Part shown: one piece after another, positions 56,926 through 64,000 of the stretch
Numbering within the stretch: the first letter of the stretch is position 1
Layout: the number at the start of each line of letters is the position of its first letter
Assembly (NCBI GenBank): GCA_963711635.1
Contig: CAVQEZ010000001.1
Coordinates: 62,001-126,000, forward strand
Source: CADEED01 sp963711635
GTDB lineage: Bacteria > Pseudomonadota > Gammaproteobacteria > Steroidobacterales > Steroidobacteraceae
Direction of reading: 5' to 3'
Length of the DNA: 64,000 nucleotides
Position numbers and translations under genes: made by a program
Notes under the pieces: model-generated
What the model was told of the DNA's origin: nothing
Database searches by the model: none
Seen by the model: the letters and a program-made list of their open reading frames with translations, nothing else

Positions 56926-58899
56926 TCACCCCGCGAGCAGCACGGCCTCGGCGTGCTCCAGCTTGTCGGGCGTGCCACAGATCACCACGATGTCGCCTTC
57001 CTGAAATTCCGTATTGCCGGAAGGATCGCGCCCGAGAATGCCTTCACGTCGTATGCCGGTGAAAGTCACCTCGGCACCGGCGCCGCGCACTTCGTCCACG
57101 GCCTTGCCAATGCACCACGAGCCGGGCGGCACCACCACCGAGCGCACCTGTTCTTCGAATGGCGGATCGCTGACGCCACCGTCGCCGCGCGCGATGACAT
57201 TGCGCAGCATCTCGTAGCGATTGGCGCGCAGCTCTTCCACCGAACGCATGGCGCGCGCCGGCGGCACCTTGAGCGACATCAGCACATGCGAAGCCAGCAT
57301 CAGGCTCGCCTCGAAGGCTTCGGGCACCACCTCGGTGGCGCCGGCGGCCTTGAGCTCGCGCGAACGCGTGTCGTCGGCGGTACGCACCAGCACGGGCACG
57401 TCGCCGCGCAGGCGGCGCAGCGAACGCAGGATGGCCAGCGCGATGCGCGGATCGGAGAAGGACACCACCACGGCGTTGGCGTTGGCGAGACCCACCTCTT
57501 CCAGCACCTGCTCGTCGGCGGAATCGCCGTACACCACGGGCTGGCCGATCTGCCGCGCCGTGCGCACCCGCACCGGGTCGAGATCGATGGCGATGTACTC
57601 GAAGCCCTGCGCCTCGAGCACGCGCGCCACGTTTTGCCCCACGCGGCCGAAGCCGCACAGGATCACGTGTTCGCGCTTGGCCACGGCCAGCGTGACGGCA
57701 TCCTCGCGTTCGATGGCGGTCTTCGGCGGGCCGCGCTCGCCTAACAACAAGCGCGCAATTCGCTTGTTATTGGCGAGCATGACGGGCGCCAGCAGCATGG
57801 ACAGCACCACGGCCACCAGCAGGGGCTGCGCGATGCCGGGATCGATGGCGCGGCCTTGCAGGAGCAGCGTCAGCAAGGCAATGCCGAATTCGCCCCCCAC
57901 CGCGAGCGTGAGACCGGTGCGCAGCGACTTGAAGGTCGAATCGACGAACAACCGGGTTGCCAGCGTGGCGACGATGGCCTTGACGAACACCATCCCGGCA
58001 GCCAGAGCCAGCACCAGCCAGAACTCGCGCCACAGCGCGTGGAAGTCGAGCAGCATGCCCACCGAGATGAAAAAGAGCCCGAGCAGGATGTCGCGGAACG
58101 GGCGGATGACGCTCTCGACCTGGTGGCTGTACTCGGTTTCGGCCAGCATCATGCCGGCCAGGAAGGCACCGAGCGCCATCGAGAATCCCGCCATCTGCGA
58201 GCCCCAGGCCGCGGCCAGCGCCACCAGCAGCACGGCCAGGGTGAACAGCTCGCGCACGTGGCTGTTGGCGATTACGTAGAGCAACGGACGCAGCAGCCAG
58301 CGTCCGGCGGCCAGCACCAGCAATACCAGCACGGTGCCCGCCAGCACGAGGCTGACGACATTGGCCATGGTGAAGGCTTCGGTGCCGGGCGCCAGCGCGG
58401 CGGCCAGGGCCAGGAACGGCACCACGGCGATGTCCTGGAACAGCACCACGCTGAACGCCAGGCGCCCGTGGGTACGATTGAGCTCGGCGCGCTCGGCCAG
58501 CAACTGCACGATGAGCACCGTCGAGCTCATGGCCACCACGCCACCGATGACGATGCTCTGCGGCCAGGGCAGTCCGAACAGGTGCGCGATCGGAGCCACG
58601 ACGGCGGTGGTCCCCAGCACCTGCAGGCTGCCGAGCCCGAACACCTCGCGCCGCAGGGCCACCATGCGCGGCCACGAGAATTCCAGGCCGAGCGTGAACA
58701 GCAGGAACACCACGCCCAGCTCGGCCAGGAGATGCGTGGTGTCGGATTCGGGAAACACCCCCAGCGCATGAGGCCCGATGGCGAGGCCCACGGCCACGTA
58801 GCCCAGGATGGTCGGCAGCCCCAGCCGCCGCGCCAGCGTCACGACGAACACCGACACGGCTAACAGAATGATGATGAGTGCGAGGGGTGAGCTGAACAT
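56926..58899 (-). CDS. Kef-type monovalent cation:proton antiporter
   Basis: A 657-residue antiporter of the CPA2 family: a membrane domain of about 380 residues (LGLPTILGYVAVGLAIGP, LGVVFLLFTLGLEFSW, GAFLAGMMLAETEYSHQVES), an NAD-binding RCK/TrkA-N domain (HVILCGFGRVGQNVARVLEAQG ... VVYGDSADEQVLEEVG) and a C-terminal TrkA-C domain (VPPGSWCIGKAVDEV). It resembles YbaL/KefB and would exchange K+ or Na+ for protons at the inner membrane, gated by nucleotide. AGGGA precedes the ATG. It is divergent from nhaA, so two cation antiporters share a promoter region. Confidence 0.87.
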   Translation of the reverse strand: MFSSPLALIIILLAVSVFVVTLARRLGLPTILGYVAVGLAIGPHALGVFPESDTTHLLAELGVVFLLFTLGLEFSWPRMVALRREVFGLGSLQVLGTTAVVAPIAHLFGLPWPQSIVIGGVVAMSSTVLIVQLLAERAELNRTHGRLAFSVVLFQDIAVVPFLALAAALAPGTEAFTMANVVSLVLAGTVLVLLVLAAGRWLLRPLLYVIANSHVRELFTLAVLLVALAAAWGSQMAGFSMALGAFLAGMMLAETEYSHQVESVIRPFRDILLGLFFISVGMLLDFHALWREFWLVLALAAGMVFVKAIVATLATRLFVDSTFKSLRTGLTLAVGGEFGIALLTLLLQGRAIDPGIAQPLLVAVVLSMLLAPVMLANNKRIARLLLGERGPPKTAIEREDAVTLAVAKREHVILCGFGRVGQNVARVLEAQGFEYIAIDLDPVRVRTARQIGQPVVYGDSADEQVLEEVGLANANAVVVSFSDPRIALAILRSLRRLRGDVPVLVRTADDTRSRELKAAGATEVVPEAFEASLMLASHVLMSLKVPPARAMRSVEELRANRYEMLRNVIARGDGGVSDPPFEEQVRSVVVPPGSWCIGKAVDEVRGAGAEVTFTGIRREGILGRDPSGNTEFQEGDIVVICGTPDKLEHAEAVLLAG

Positions 58900-58996
58900 G
58901 GTCCCTGAAAGTTAGCAGATGCGTCCGCTGAAAGGACACCGGTTCGATCAGGCTTGCCGCTTCGAGGCGTCATCGCGTACAAGAACTGGTAGCAAC

Positions 58997-60154
58997 ATGG
59001 CCGTTCCCAAACCCGAATACCTCTCGGAAACCTTCAGGCGATTCTTCGGTTCGGAGAAAGCGGGCGGCATCATGCTCATCGTCTGCACGGCCGTTTCACT
59101 GGCCATTGCCAACTCGCCCATGGGTGATCAGTACCGCGGGTTGTGGCACCTCGATGTGGCGGGCATGAACGTGGAGCATTGGATAAACGACGGCCTGATG
59201 GCGGTGTTTTTCCTCTTCATCGGCCTCGAGCTCGAGCGCGAGCTGTACAACGGCGAATTGTCGAACCTGAAGAAGGCTTTGCTGCCCATCGTGGCTGCGG
59301 TGGGCGGGATCGCCGCGCCCGCGCTGATCCACTTCTTCCTGAATGCGGGCACGCCGACTCAGGCTGGCATCGGCATCCCGATGGCGACCGACATCGCGTT
59401 TGCGCTGGGTGTCTTGTCTCTGCTCGGGAATCGCGTGCCCTGGTCGCTCAAGGTGTTCCTGGCCGCGCTCGCAGTCATGGACGATCTCGGTGCCATCGTG
59501 GTTATCGCATTGTTCTACACCAGCAAACTTTCGCTGGAGTACCTGCTCGGTGCGCTGGCCGTGTTGGCAGTCCTGGTGATATTGAATCGACTGCGCGTCA
59601 TGGCGCTCACGGCCTATCTGCTCGGCGGCGCGCTGATGTGGTTTCTCATGCTGAAGTCCGGCGTGCACGCCACTATCGCGGGTGTGCTGCTGGCCTTCGC
59701 GATTCCGTTCTCCGCCAAGCGGGACGACGAAACCTCACCGTCCCACCGCCTCGAACATCTGCTGCACAAACCCGTGGCTTTTTTGGTGCTGCCGATCTTT
59801 GCACTGGCCAACACCGGCCTCGCGATCGGCCCGGACTGGCATGCCGGGCTGACGACGCCAAACAGCCTGGGCATCATCGGCGGCCTGGTGCTCGGCAAAC
59901 CTCTGGGGATCGTGTTGCTGGGGGGACTCGCGGTTCTGGTGGGTTGGTGTCGACTGCCCGACGAGACCCGCTGGGCTCATCTCGTGGGCGCGGGATTTCT
60001 CGGCGGCATCGGCTTCACGATGTCGATTTTCATCGCCAATCTCGCCTTTCCCGGGCAGCCCGAACTGGTGAATTCATCGAAGGTGGCGATTTTGCTCGCT
60101 TCGTTCGTATCCGCCGTGTTCGGATTCGGCTGGCTGCGTATTTCGGCAAGGTGA
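58997..60154 (+). CDS. nhaA: Na+/H+ antiporter NhaA
   Basis: The 385-residue protein shows the NhaA signatures: NDGLMAVFFLFIGLELERELYNGEL, IPMATDIAFALGVLSLLG and the two transport Asp residues in ALAVMDDLGAIVVIALFY, then GKPLGIVLLG and GIGFTMSIFIANLAF. It exchanges two protons for one sodium ion at the inner membrane. The ATG at 58997 gives the usual N-terminus (YLSETFRRFFGSEKAGGIML). Ribosome site weak. Convergent with the TonB-operon end. Confidence 0.93.
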   Translation: MAVPKPEYLSETFRRFFGSEKAGGIMLIVCTAVSLAIANSPMGDQYRGLWHLDVAGMNVEHWINDGLMAVFFLFIGLELERELYNGELSNLKKALLPIVAAVGGIAAPALIHFFLNAGTPTQAGIGIPMATDIAFALGVLSLLGNRVPWSLKVFLAALAVMDDLGAIVVIALFYTSKLSLEYLLGALAVLAVLVILNRLRVMALTAYLLGGALMWFLMLKSGVHATIAGVLLAFAIPFSAKRDDETSPSHRLEHLLHKPVAFLVLPIFALANTGLAIGPDWHAGLTTPNSLGIIGGLVLGKPLGIVLLGGLAVLVGWCRLPDETRWAHLVGAGFLGGIGFTMSIFIANLAFPGQPELVNSSKVAILLASFVSAVFGFGWLRISAR

Positions 60155-60173
60155 CGGAGCCGGCCCGAGCCCG

Positions 60174-60533
60174 TCACGAGTTCATGAACACCGTGGTGTC
60201 GTAGCGCTCGAAGTTCTGCAGCGCCCTTCGATAGGCCGACTGCACCATCTTCTCCGCCACCTTGTCGGCGCGCGGGGAAAGCAGCATGCGCAGCACCACG
60301 TCGTCGGCCGGGCGCGCCTTGTCGTCGCCGAGGTACTGCTCGATGAGTTTGGTGACGCGATTGCAGGTTTCGTTGGCGAAGCGCAGCCGGGCGGCGTCGT
60401 GCACCGAGTCCTGTGCCGGCCCGTAGGTGGCGCGCGCCTCGCTGGTCAGCTCGCCGAGGAAACTGGCCATCAACCGCGCCTTGTCCACGGTCCCCATCTC
60501 ACTGAAGAAAGAGATTTCGGACTGCAGGTTCAC
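60174..60533 (-). CDS. Small conserved protein of unknown function, last gene of the TonB/Exb operon
   Basis: A 119-residue, mostly helical, soluble protein (EISFFSEMGTVDKARLMASFLGELTSEARATYG ... VTKLIEQYLGDD ... DKVAEKMVQSAYRRALQNFERYDTTVF). It starts with GTG 15 bases after the TonB-like stop, with GGGGAGGGGG upstream, so it is cotranscribed. I recognise no domain. It may assist the energy-transducing complex or be an unrelated passenger. Confidence 0.65.
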   Translation of the reverse strand: MNLQSEISFFSEMGTVDKARLMASFLGELTSEARATYGPAQDSVHDAARLRFANETCNRVTKLIEQYLGDDKARPADDVVLRMLLSPRADKVAEKMVQSAYRRALQNFERYDTTVFMNS

Positions 60534-60548
60534 GGTCGGCCCCCTCCC

Positions 60549-61448
60549 CTATGCGGCCGGGAAGAAATCGATCGGCTTGCTGACGGTCAGCGGCTCGACG
60601 TCGGCCGCCTTGAAGCGGATCAGGCGCACGCGCGCCACGATCTTCTTCTCGAGCTCCGGATCTTTGAGCTCGCTCGACACCACGCGGCACATCGTGATTT
60701 CACCCGACGGCGCGATGGTGAATTCCAGCACCAGCTTGCCCTGCAGCTCCGGCTGGTCGCGCAGCGCGCGGCCATAGAGAGCGTACAAGGCACCCTTGTT
60801 GCGATCGAAGACGATCTCGACTTCCTCGCGCGCGCGCGAGGACTTGCCGCTGTTGCCGGTGCGCTGCACCTTGCCGCCGGCATTGGGATCGAGGCCCGAG
60901 CCATGCGACACGGCCGTGGCGGTGTGCGTGCCGATCTGGCCCGCGCCTCCGCCGAAACCCCTGGCAAGGTTTGCGGTATTGATACCGCCGGACGCGCGTC
61001 CGGCCTGTGACGTGATGAGGTTGCGCTCCGAGCGCGCGTTCTCCACCGGCGTCTTCAGCTGCGGATCCTGCAGATCGAGATTCTGGTCGCGCAGGTCGGC
61101 GAGCTCGTCGGCCAGCGCCAGCATGCCCTGGTTGCGCACGTTGGGCTTGGGCTTTTCGACCGGTTTTTCGGTCGGCTTCGGCTTCTCGGGCTCCGGTTTC
61201 TTTTCTTCCGGCGGCGGCGGTGGTGGCGGCGGCGGCTTCGGCTTCTCGACGATGAGCTGCGCCACGCGTTCCTTGAGCTCCTGCGGCTTCAGTCGTTCGG
61301 TCTCGCGCTTCGGCAGCACCGCGATCAGGATGGCCAGCAGCGTGGTGATGATCAGCAGGATGCGCAGCAGTTTCTTGAAACGGCGCTCGGTCTCCTCGCT
61401 GGCAGCCCAGGGCAGTTCGAAGCGTCGGTAGAACGGGGCCAGGTTCAT
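60549..61448 (-). CDS. TonB-like energy transducer (AgmX/PglI C-terminal type)
   Basis: The 299-residue protein has one N-terminal membrane helix (LLRILLIITTLLAILIAVL, about residues 27-46). A long Pro/Lys/Glu stretch follows (VEKPKPPPPPPPPPEEKKPEP ..., residues 69-103) that spans the periplasm, and then a TonB-type C-terminal domain (RALRDQPELQGKLVLEFTIAPSGEI ... ARVRLIRFKAADVEPLTV). The last domain fits the AgmX/PglI C-terminal group more than classical TonB. Its start overlaps the ExbD stop (ATGA). It should couple the ExbBD proton motor to an outer-membrane process; no TonB-dependent receptor is nearby. Confidence 0.82.
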   Translation of the reverse strand: MNLAPFYRRFELPWAASEETERRFKKLLRILLIITTLLAILIAVLPKRETERLKPQELKERVAQLIVEKPKPPPPPPPPPEEKKPEPEKPKPTEKPVEKPKPNVRNQGMLALADELADLRDQNLDLQDPQLKTPVENARSERNLITSQAGRASGGINTANLARGFGGGAGQIGTHTATAVSHGSGLDPNAGGKVQRTGNSGKSSRAREEVEIVFDRNKGALYALYGRALRDQPELQGKLVLEFTIAPSGEITMCRVVSSELKDPELEKKIVARVRLIRFKAADVEPLTVSKPIDFFPAA

Positions 61449-61948
61449 GCGCCCGCCTCGCGTTCACGCTGGATCACGGCCAGTGAAACCTTGCCGTAGT
61501 CGGAGGCCGTGGCCGTGGCCATCACGCGCTTGAGCACCGAGAACGGCGTGCTCTTGTCGCCCATGATGGTGACCTCGCGCTCGGCCAGGTTCTCGCGCGC
61601 GGTTTCGCGCTGGATGCGGTCGTTCTGTTCCTTGAGCGCGTCACGCAGCATCGGAATGATCTGCTGATCCGGTCCGTAGCCCGCCACCTCGGCGACCTTG
61701 CCCACCGTGCGGCCGTTCACCAGCAGCTCGTCCCGCGTGATCATGATGGTGACGGTTTCGTGCGGCTTGAGGTCGGCGACCGACTGCGGGATCTGGATGT
61801 TCTTGGTGTTGGGCAGGATTTCGACATCCGAGCTGTGCAGCAGCAGGAACACCACCAGCATGGTCAGCATGTCGATGAACGGCACCAGCGCCATGTGGCT
61901 GCCGTGATGCGTGCGCTGCCGGTGTTTCTTGATGCGATAGGGAGTCAT
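61445..61948 (-). CDS. exbD: ExbD/TolR family biopolymer transport protein (first copy)
   Basis: A 167-residue ExbD: short cytosolic lead, one membrane helix with the proton-pathway Asp (MALVPFIDMLTMLVVFLL) and a periplasmic domain. Compared with the second copy it has a longer periplasmic part (PNTKNIQIPQSVADL ... EVTIMGDKSTPFSVLKRVMATA). Its start overlaps the preceding exbD stop by 4 bases and its stop overlaps the TonB-like start, so translation is coupled. Confidence 0.88.
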   Translation of the reverse strand: MTPYRIKKHRQRTHHGSHMALVPFIDMLTMLVVFLLLHSSDVEILPNTKNIQIPQSVADLKPHETVTIMITRDELLVNGRTVGKVAEVAGYGPDQQIIPMLRDALKEQNDRIQRETARENLAEREVTIMGDKSTPFSVLKRVMATATASDYGKVSLAVIQREREAGA

Positions 61949-62484
61949 TTCTTGGCTCCCCCCGCCGCCGCGCCCGTCAGCGGGGCGTCACCCACGGAGA
62001 TGTCGGGAAACAGCTCCACCTTGGTGAACAGCGGCGCATCGTTCATTTCGAAGAGCCGCACGTTGTCCATGGTCTGCACCAGCACGTCGTACGGAATGTC
62101 CGACTCGAGCAGCACGCTGGCCTCGGTGGTGGCCTGGTACTTGGTCTTCACGAACTGCAGGTACTCGGACAGCGCCAGGTAGTCGTATTCGCCGTCTTTT
62201 TTCGGCAGCGATCTCAAGATGCCCGAATTGCGATCCGCGATGTCGATGCCCGTATGTCGCACGTGCACCTCGAGCTGCAGCCCCTTCGGCAAATCCGGCA
62301 CCGAGGAGTTGGGCGCCGGAAGATTGAGCTCGAGGATGTTCGTGTTGGAGAACACCGCGGTGAACAGCAGGAAGAACACGAGGATGACCATCATGTCGAT
62401 CATCGGCACGATGTTCAGGTCGTTGCGGCCGCGATACTTCGCGTGATTGCGCATCGCGCGTGCGGCGAGTTTGGATGAAGCCAT
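61945..62484 (-). CDS. exbD: ExbD/TolR family biopolymer transport protein (second copy)
   Basis: A 179-residue ExbD with the helix and Asp in NIVPMIDMMVILVFFLLFTAV, then a periplasmic domain (NLPAPNSSVPDLPKGLQLEV ... VLLESDIPYDVLVQTMDNVR). GAGG is 8-10 bases upstream. Two different ExbD proteins in one operon suggest a heteromeric ExbD pair in one motor, as in several Xanthomonadales-like systems. Confidence 0.88.
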   Translation of the reverse strand: MASSKLAARAMRNHAKYRGRNDLNIVPMIDMMVILVFFLLFTAVFSNTNILELNLPAPNSSVPDLPKGLQLEVHVRHTGIDIADRNSGILRSLPKKDGEYDYLALSEYLQFVKTKYQATTEASVLLESDIPYDVLVQTMDNVRLFEMNDAPLFTKVELFPDISVGDAPLTGAAAGGAKK

Positions 62485-62529
62485 CGTCGGTTCCTCTGCT
62501 TGGTTTGCTAGGCGGAATCAGCCAGGCAA

Positions 62530-63225
62530 TCAGGCAGTACGCGGGGCCGGGGCACGCGGCGCCATCGCCGGACCGGGCGACGGAGCGGCCGGCTCCGAAT
62601 ATCTCTCGGTGATCGAATTCAGGAACTTCACCACCGCGATCTCGAGGCTGTCGATCAGCGCCGTGGTCTTGGCTTCCAGGAACATGTGCGTGGACAGCAG
62701 CGTGATCGCGACGCCGAGACCCATCGCCGTATTGTTCATGGCTTCCGAGATGGCCGAGGCCAGCAGCGCGGCCTTCTCGGCCGGGTTGGCCTGCGACACC
62801 GTGGCGAAGGCGTGGATCAGCGCGACGATGGTGCCCAACAGACCGACGAGCATGCCGATGTTGGCCAGCGAGCTCAGGTAGTGGGTGCGCTTCTCGAGAC
62901 GCGGCACGATTTCGAGCAGCGACTCTTCCATGGCCTGCTGGATGTCGTCACGGCGGCGCGCCGTGGACAGGCGTGCCAGACCGTACTTGAGCACGGTGCC
63001 GATCTGCGCCGTCGAGTTGTTGGCGAGCGCAATGGCCTGCTTGAAGTTGCCGGCACCGAGGTGCGGGGCGACGTCATCCCACAGGTTGCGGTTCTTGATG
63101 GTTTCCTTCGTCAGGTAGATCCACCGCTCGATCGAGATGGCCACACCGACGATGAAGATGATGATGAGCGGATACAGGAAGAATCCGCCATCCTGAAAAA
63201 ACTTGATGATTCCGTTGACTGACAC
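62530..63225 (-). CDS. exbB: MotA/TolQ/ExbB family proton channel protein
   Basis: A 231-residue protein with three membrane helices: FFLYPLIIIFIVGVAISIERW, LSSLANIGMLVGLLGTIVALIHAF and AMNNTAMGLGVAITLLSTHMFLEAK. The loop and helix pattern, including GLLGTIVALIHAFATV, is that of ExbB/TolQ, which forms the pentameric stator ring around ExbD. Start GTG 63225 with GAGGAG 8 bases upstream. The C-terminal tail is rich in Ala and Pro. Confidence 0.9.
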   Translation of the reverse strand: MSVNGIIKFFQDGGFFLYPLIIIFIVGVAISIERWIYLTKETIKNRNLWDDVAPHLGAGNFKQAIALANNSTAQIGTVLKYGLARLSTARRRDDIQQAMEESLLEIVPRLEKRTHYLSSLANIGMLVGLLGTIVALIHAFATVSQANPAEKAALLASAISEAMNNTAMGLGVAITLLSTHMFLEAKTTALIDSLEIAVVKFLNSITERYSEPAAPSPGPAMAPRAPAPRTA

Positions 63226-63307
63226 GTTAAAACTCCTCAGGAAAACAGGCGCGCTCGAAGGGGCGAGCGCACCAAGATTGCGTTACATAAGTGACAAAAA
63301 CTGTTAA

Positions 63308-63779
63308 TCACTTCTCAGGGCTGCCGGCGGGCGCTGCCGCATTGGGCTGCAGGGCTTCGAAGTAGCGGTTCTGTCGGCGAAACACGTCACGATCGACCGG
63401 CTCCAGCACCTCGTCCAGCAGGCTGTTTACCGGGCGCCCTACCAGGTCGCCTAACTCTGCACTGCGCCAGGGCACGATGTAGAGCACCTTGGGCAGCTCG
63501 CGGTTGCCGGTGATCTGCGTGGAGTCCAGGTCGAGCCGATCCTTCGCCCCGCTCTTCTGTGCCGGTTTGTTAGTCGCGGCGGCGGCGGCCGGTCGTGGCC
63601 GCAGGCTTGGCGGCAGCCGGCGTGGCAGCCGGCGCGGAGTTGTCCGGCGGCGCGGAGGTGGGCGTGGAAGCCGGCGCCGAGGTGTTCACACCGGGCTCCA
63701 GCGCATCCTGGGGTGCAGGCGTCTGCGCAATGGCGGCGGCGCCTAACAACAACATCGCGACGATGAGAAGTTTGCCCAT
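63308..63779 (-). CDS. Exported protein of unknown function in the TonB/Exb operon (one frameshift near 63590)
   Basis: The product of about 156 residues has a signal peptide (GKLLIVAMLLLGAAAIAQ), a low-complexity Ala/Pro/Thr stretch, then a conserved C-terminal part (DRLDLDSTQITGNRELPKVLYIVPW ... DEVLEPVDRDVFRRQNRYF). The frame is broken by one extra base after ACC near 63590; without it Ala-rich sequence runs into the conserved end down to TGA 63308. It lies between the TPR-like gene and exbB. Proteins with this ending accompany TonB/ExbB/ExbD/TPR operons, but no function is known to me. Confidence 0.65.
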
Positions 63780-63780
63780 G

Positions 63781-64000
63781 TCAGCCTCCTTGGGGCGGCG
63801 TTTCCGGCGCGGGTGCGTCGGGCGTGGGAGCATCGGCGGCCGGCGTCGAGGTCTTCGGCGCGGCCACCTTGTTGCGCGAGCGCAGCTCGGCCAGCCAGCT
63901 GCTCACGGGCTTGTCCTCGCCCGTCAGCGTCTTGTAGGTCTCGAGCTCGGTTTGCGCGGTCAGGGGATCATCGAGGTAGAGATCGAGCAGCACGCCGAGG
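63781..64000 (-). CDS. C-terminal end of a TPR-like protein (partial)
   Basis: Only the last 72 codons are inside the window. The text LLDLYLDDPLTAQTELETYKTLTGED resembles the end of a tetratricopeptide region; it is followed by a Pro/Ala-rich tail ending APETPPQGG. Genes upstream of such exbBD operons often encode large TPR proteins, which supports the reading. It ends 2 bases before the next gene start. Confidence 0.55.
   Translation of the reverse strand, partial: LGVLLDLYLDDPLTAQTELETYKTLTGEDKPVSSWLAELRSRNKVAAPKTSTPAADAPTPDAPAPETPPQGG

Overview
The window looks like a chromosomal contig from a high-GC gammaproteobacterium, most plausibly of the Steroidobacteraceae/Xanthomonadales type. 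This is inferred from the high GC content, the metH-metF pair, a TonB-ExbD-ExbD-ExbB operon, a DUF1501/DUF1800 pair and GGGGTCAGACCCC-type palindromic intergenic repeats. No tRNA, rRNA, CRISPR array, prophage or insertion sequence with a transposase was seen.

Layout. 1-5.2 kb: partial HAD hydrolase, membrane-anchored formylglycine-generating-enzyme homologue, DUF1501/DUF1800 pair and TlpA-like thioredoxin, all on the minus strand. 5.2-16 kb: scattered single genes (3-methyladenine DNA glycosylase, two c-type cytochromes, AHSA1 protein, pirin, amidohydrolase lipoprotein, DUF1080 protein, small EamA-like transporter, haloperoxidase-type phosphatase, YHS protein, CadC-like regulator with TPRs). 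16-22.6 kb: chromate transporter, metH, metF and a divergent Lrp-type regulator. 22.6-32.6 kb: a guanidine assimilation island. A guanidine-I (ykkC) riboswitch at 25371-25478 leads a minus-strand ABC transporter operon. The divergent plus-strand arm encodes two carboxyguanidine-deiminase-type proteins (older name: urea carboxylase-associated proteins), a biotin-dependent guanidine/urea carboxylase and allophanate hydrolase. Together these would import guanidine, carboxylate it, deiminate it to allophanate and release ammonia.

32.6-38.8 kb: an outer-membrane DUF5916 protein and a divergent kaiC-kaiB-kaiB-hybrid histidine kinase operon. 38.9-45.5 kb: DUF4397 lipoprotein, an isolated BamA homologue, an OmpR-like regulator whose receiver lacks the phosphoacceptor Asp, and an ECF sigma/anti-sigma/secreted-protein triad. 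45.5-46.7 kb: a noncoding block of large nested palindromes. 46.7-60.2 kb: duplicated GFA-domain protein, PLP-dependent gamma-lyase/synthase, PhzF, LpxH-like phosphoesterase, DUF1428, ABC exporter, DUF962, PEP carboxylase, EamA exporter, Kef-type antiporter and NhaA. 60.2-64 kb: the TonB/ExbD/ExbD/ExbB operon with an uncharacterised secreted protein and the end of a TPR-like gene.

Sequence quality matters here. Many conserved genes are broken by single-base indels, extremely densely at 22.9-29.3 kb, although the encoded protein is otherwise well preserved in alternating frames. Most of the insertions look like an extra G after C or an extra C after G. I read these as assembly or basecalling errors and not as gene decay. 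Broken genes are given as one feature spanning the reconstructed coding region.
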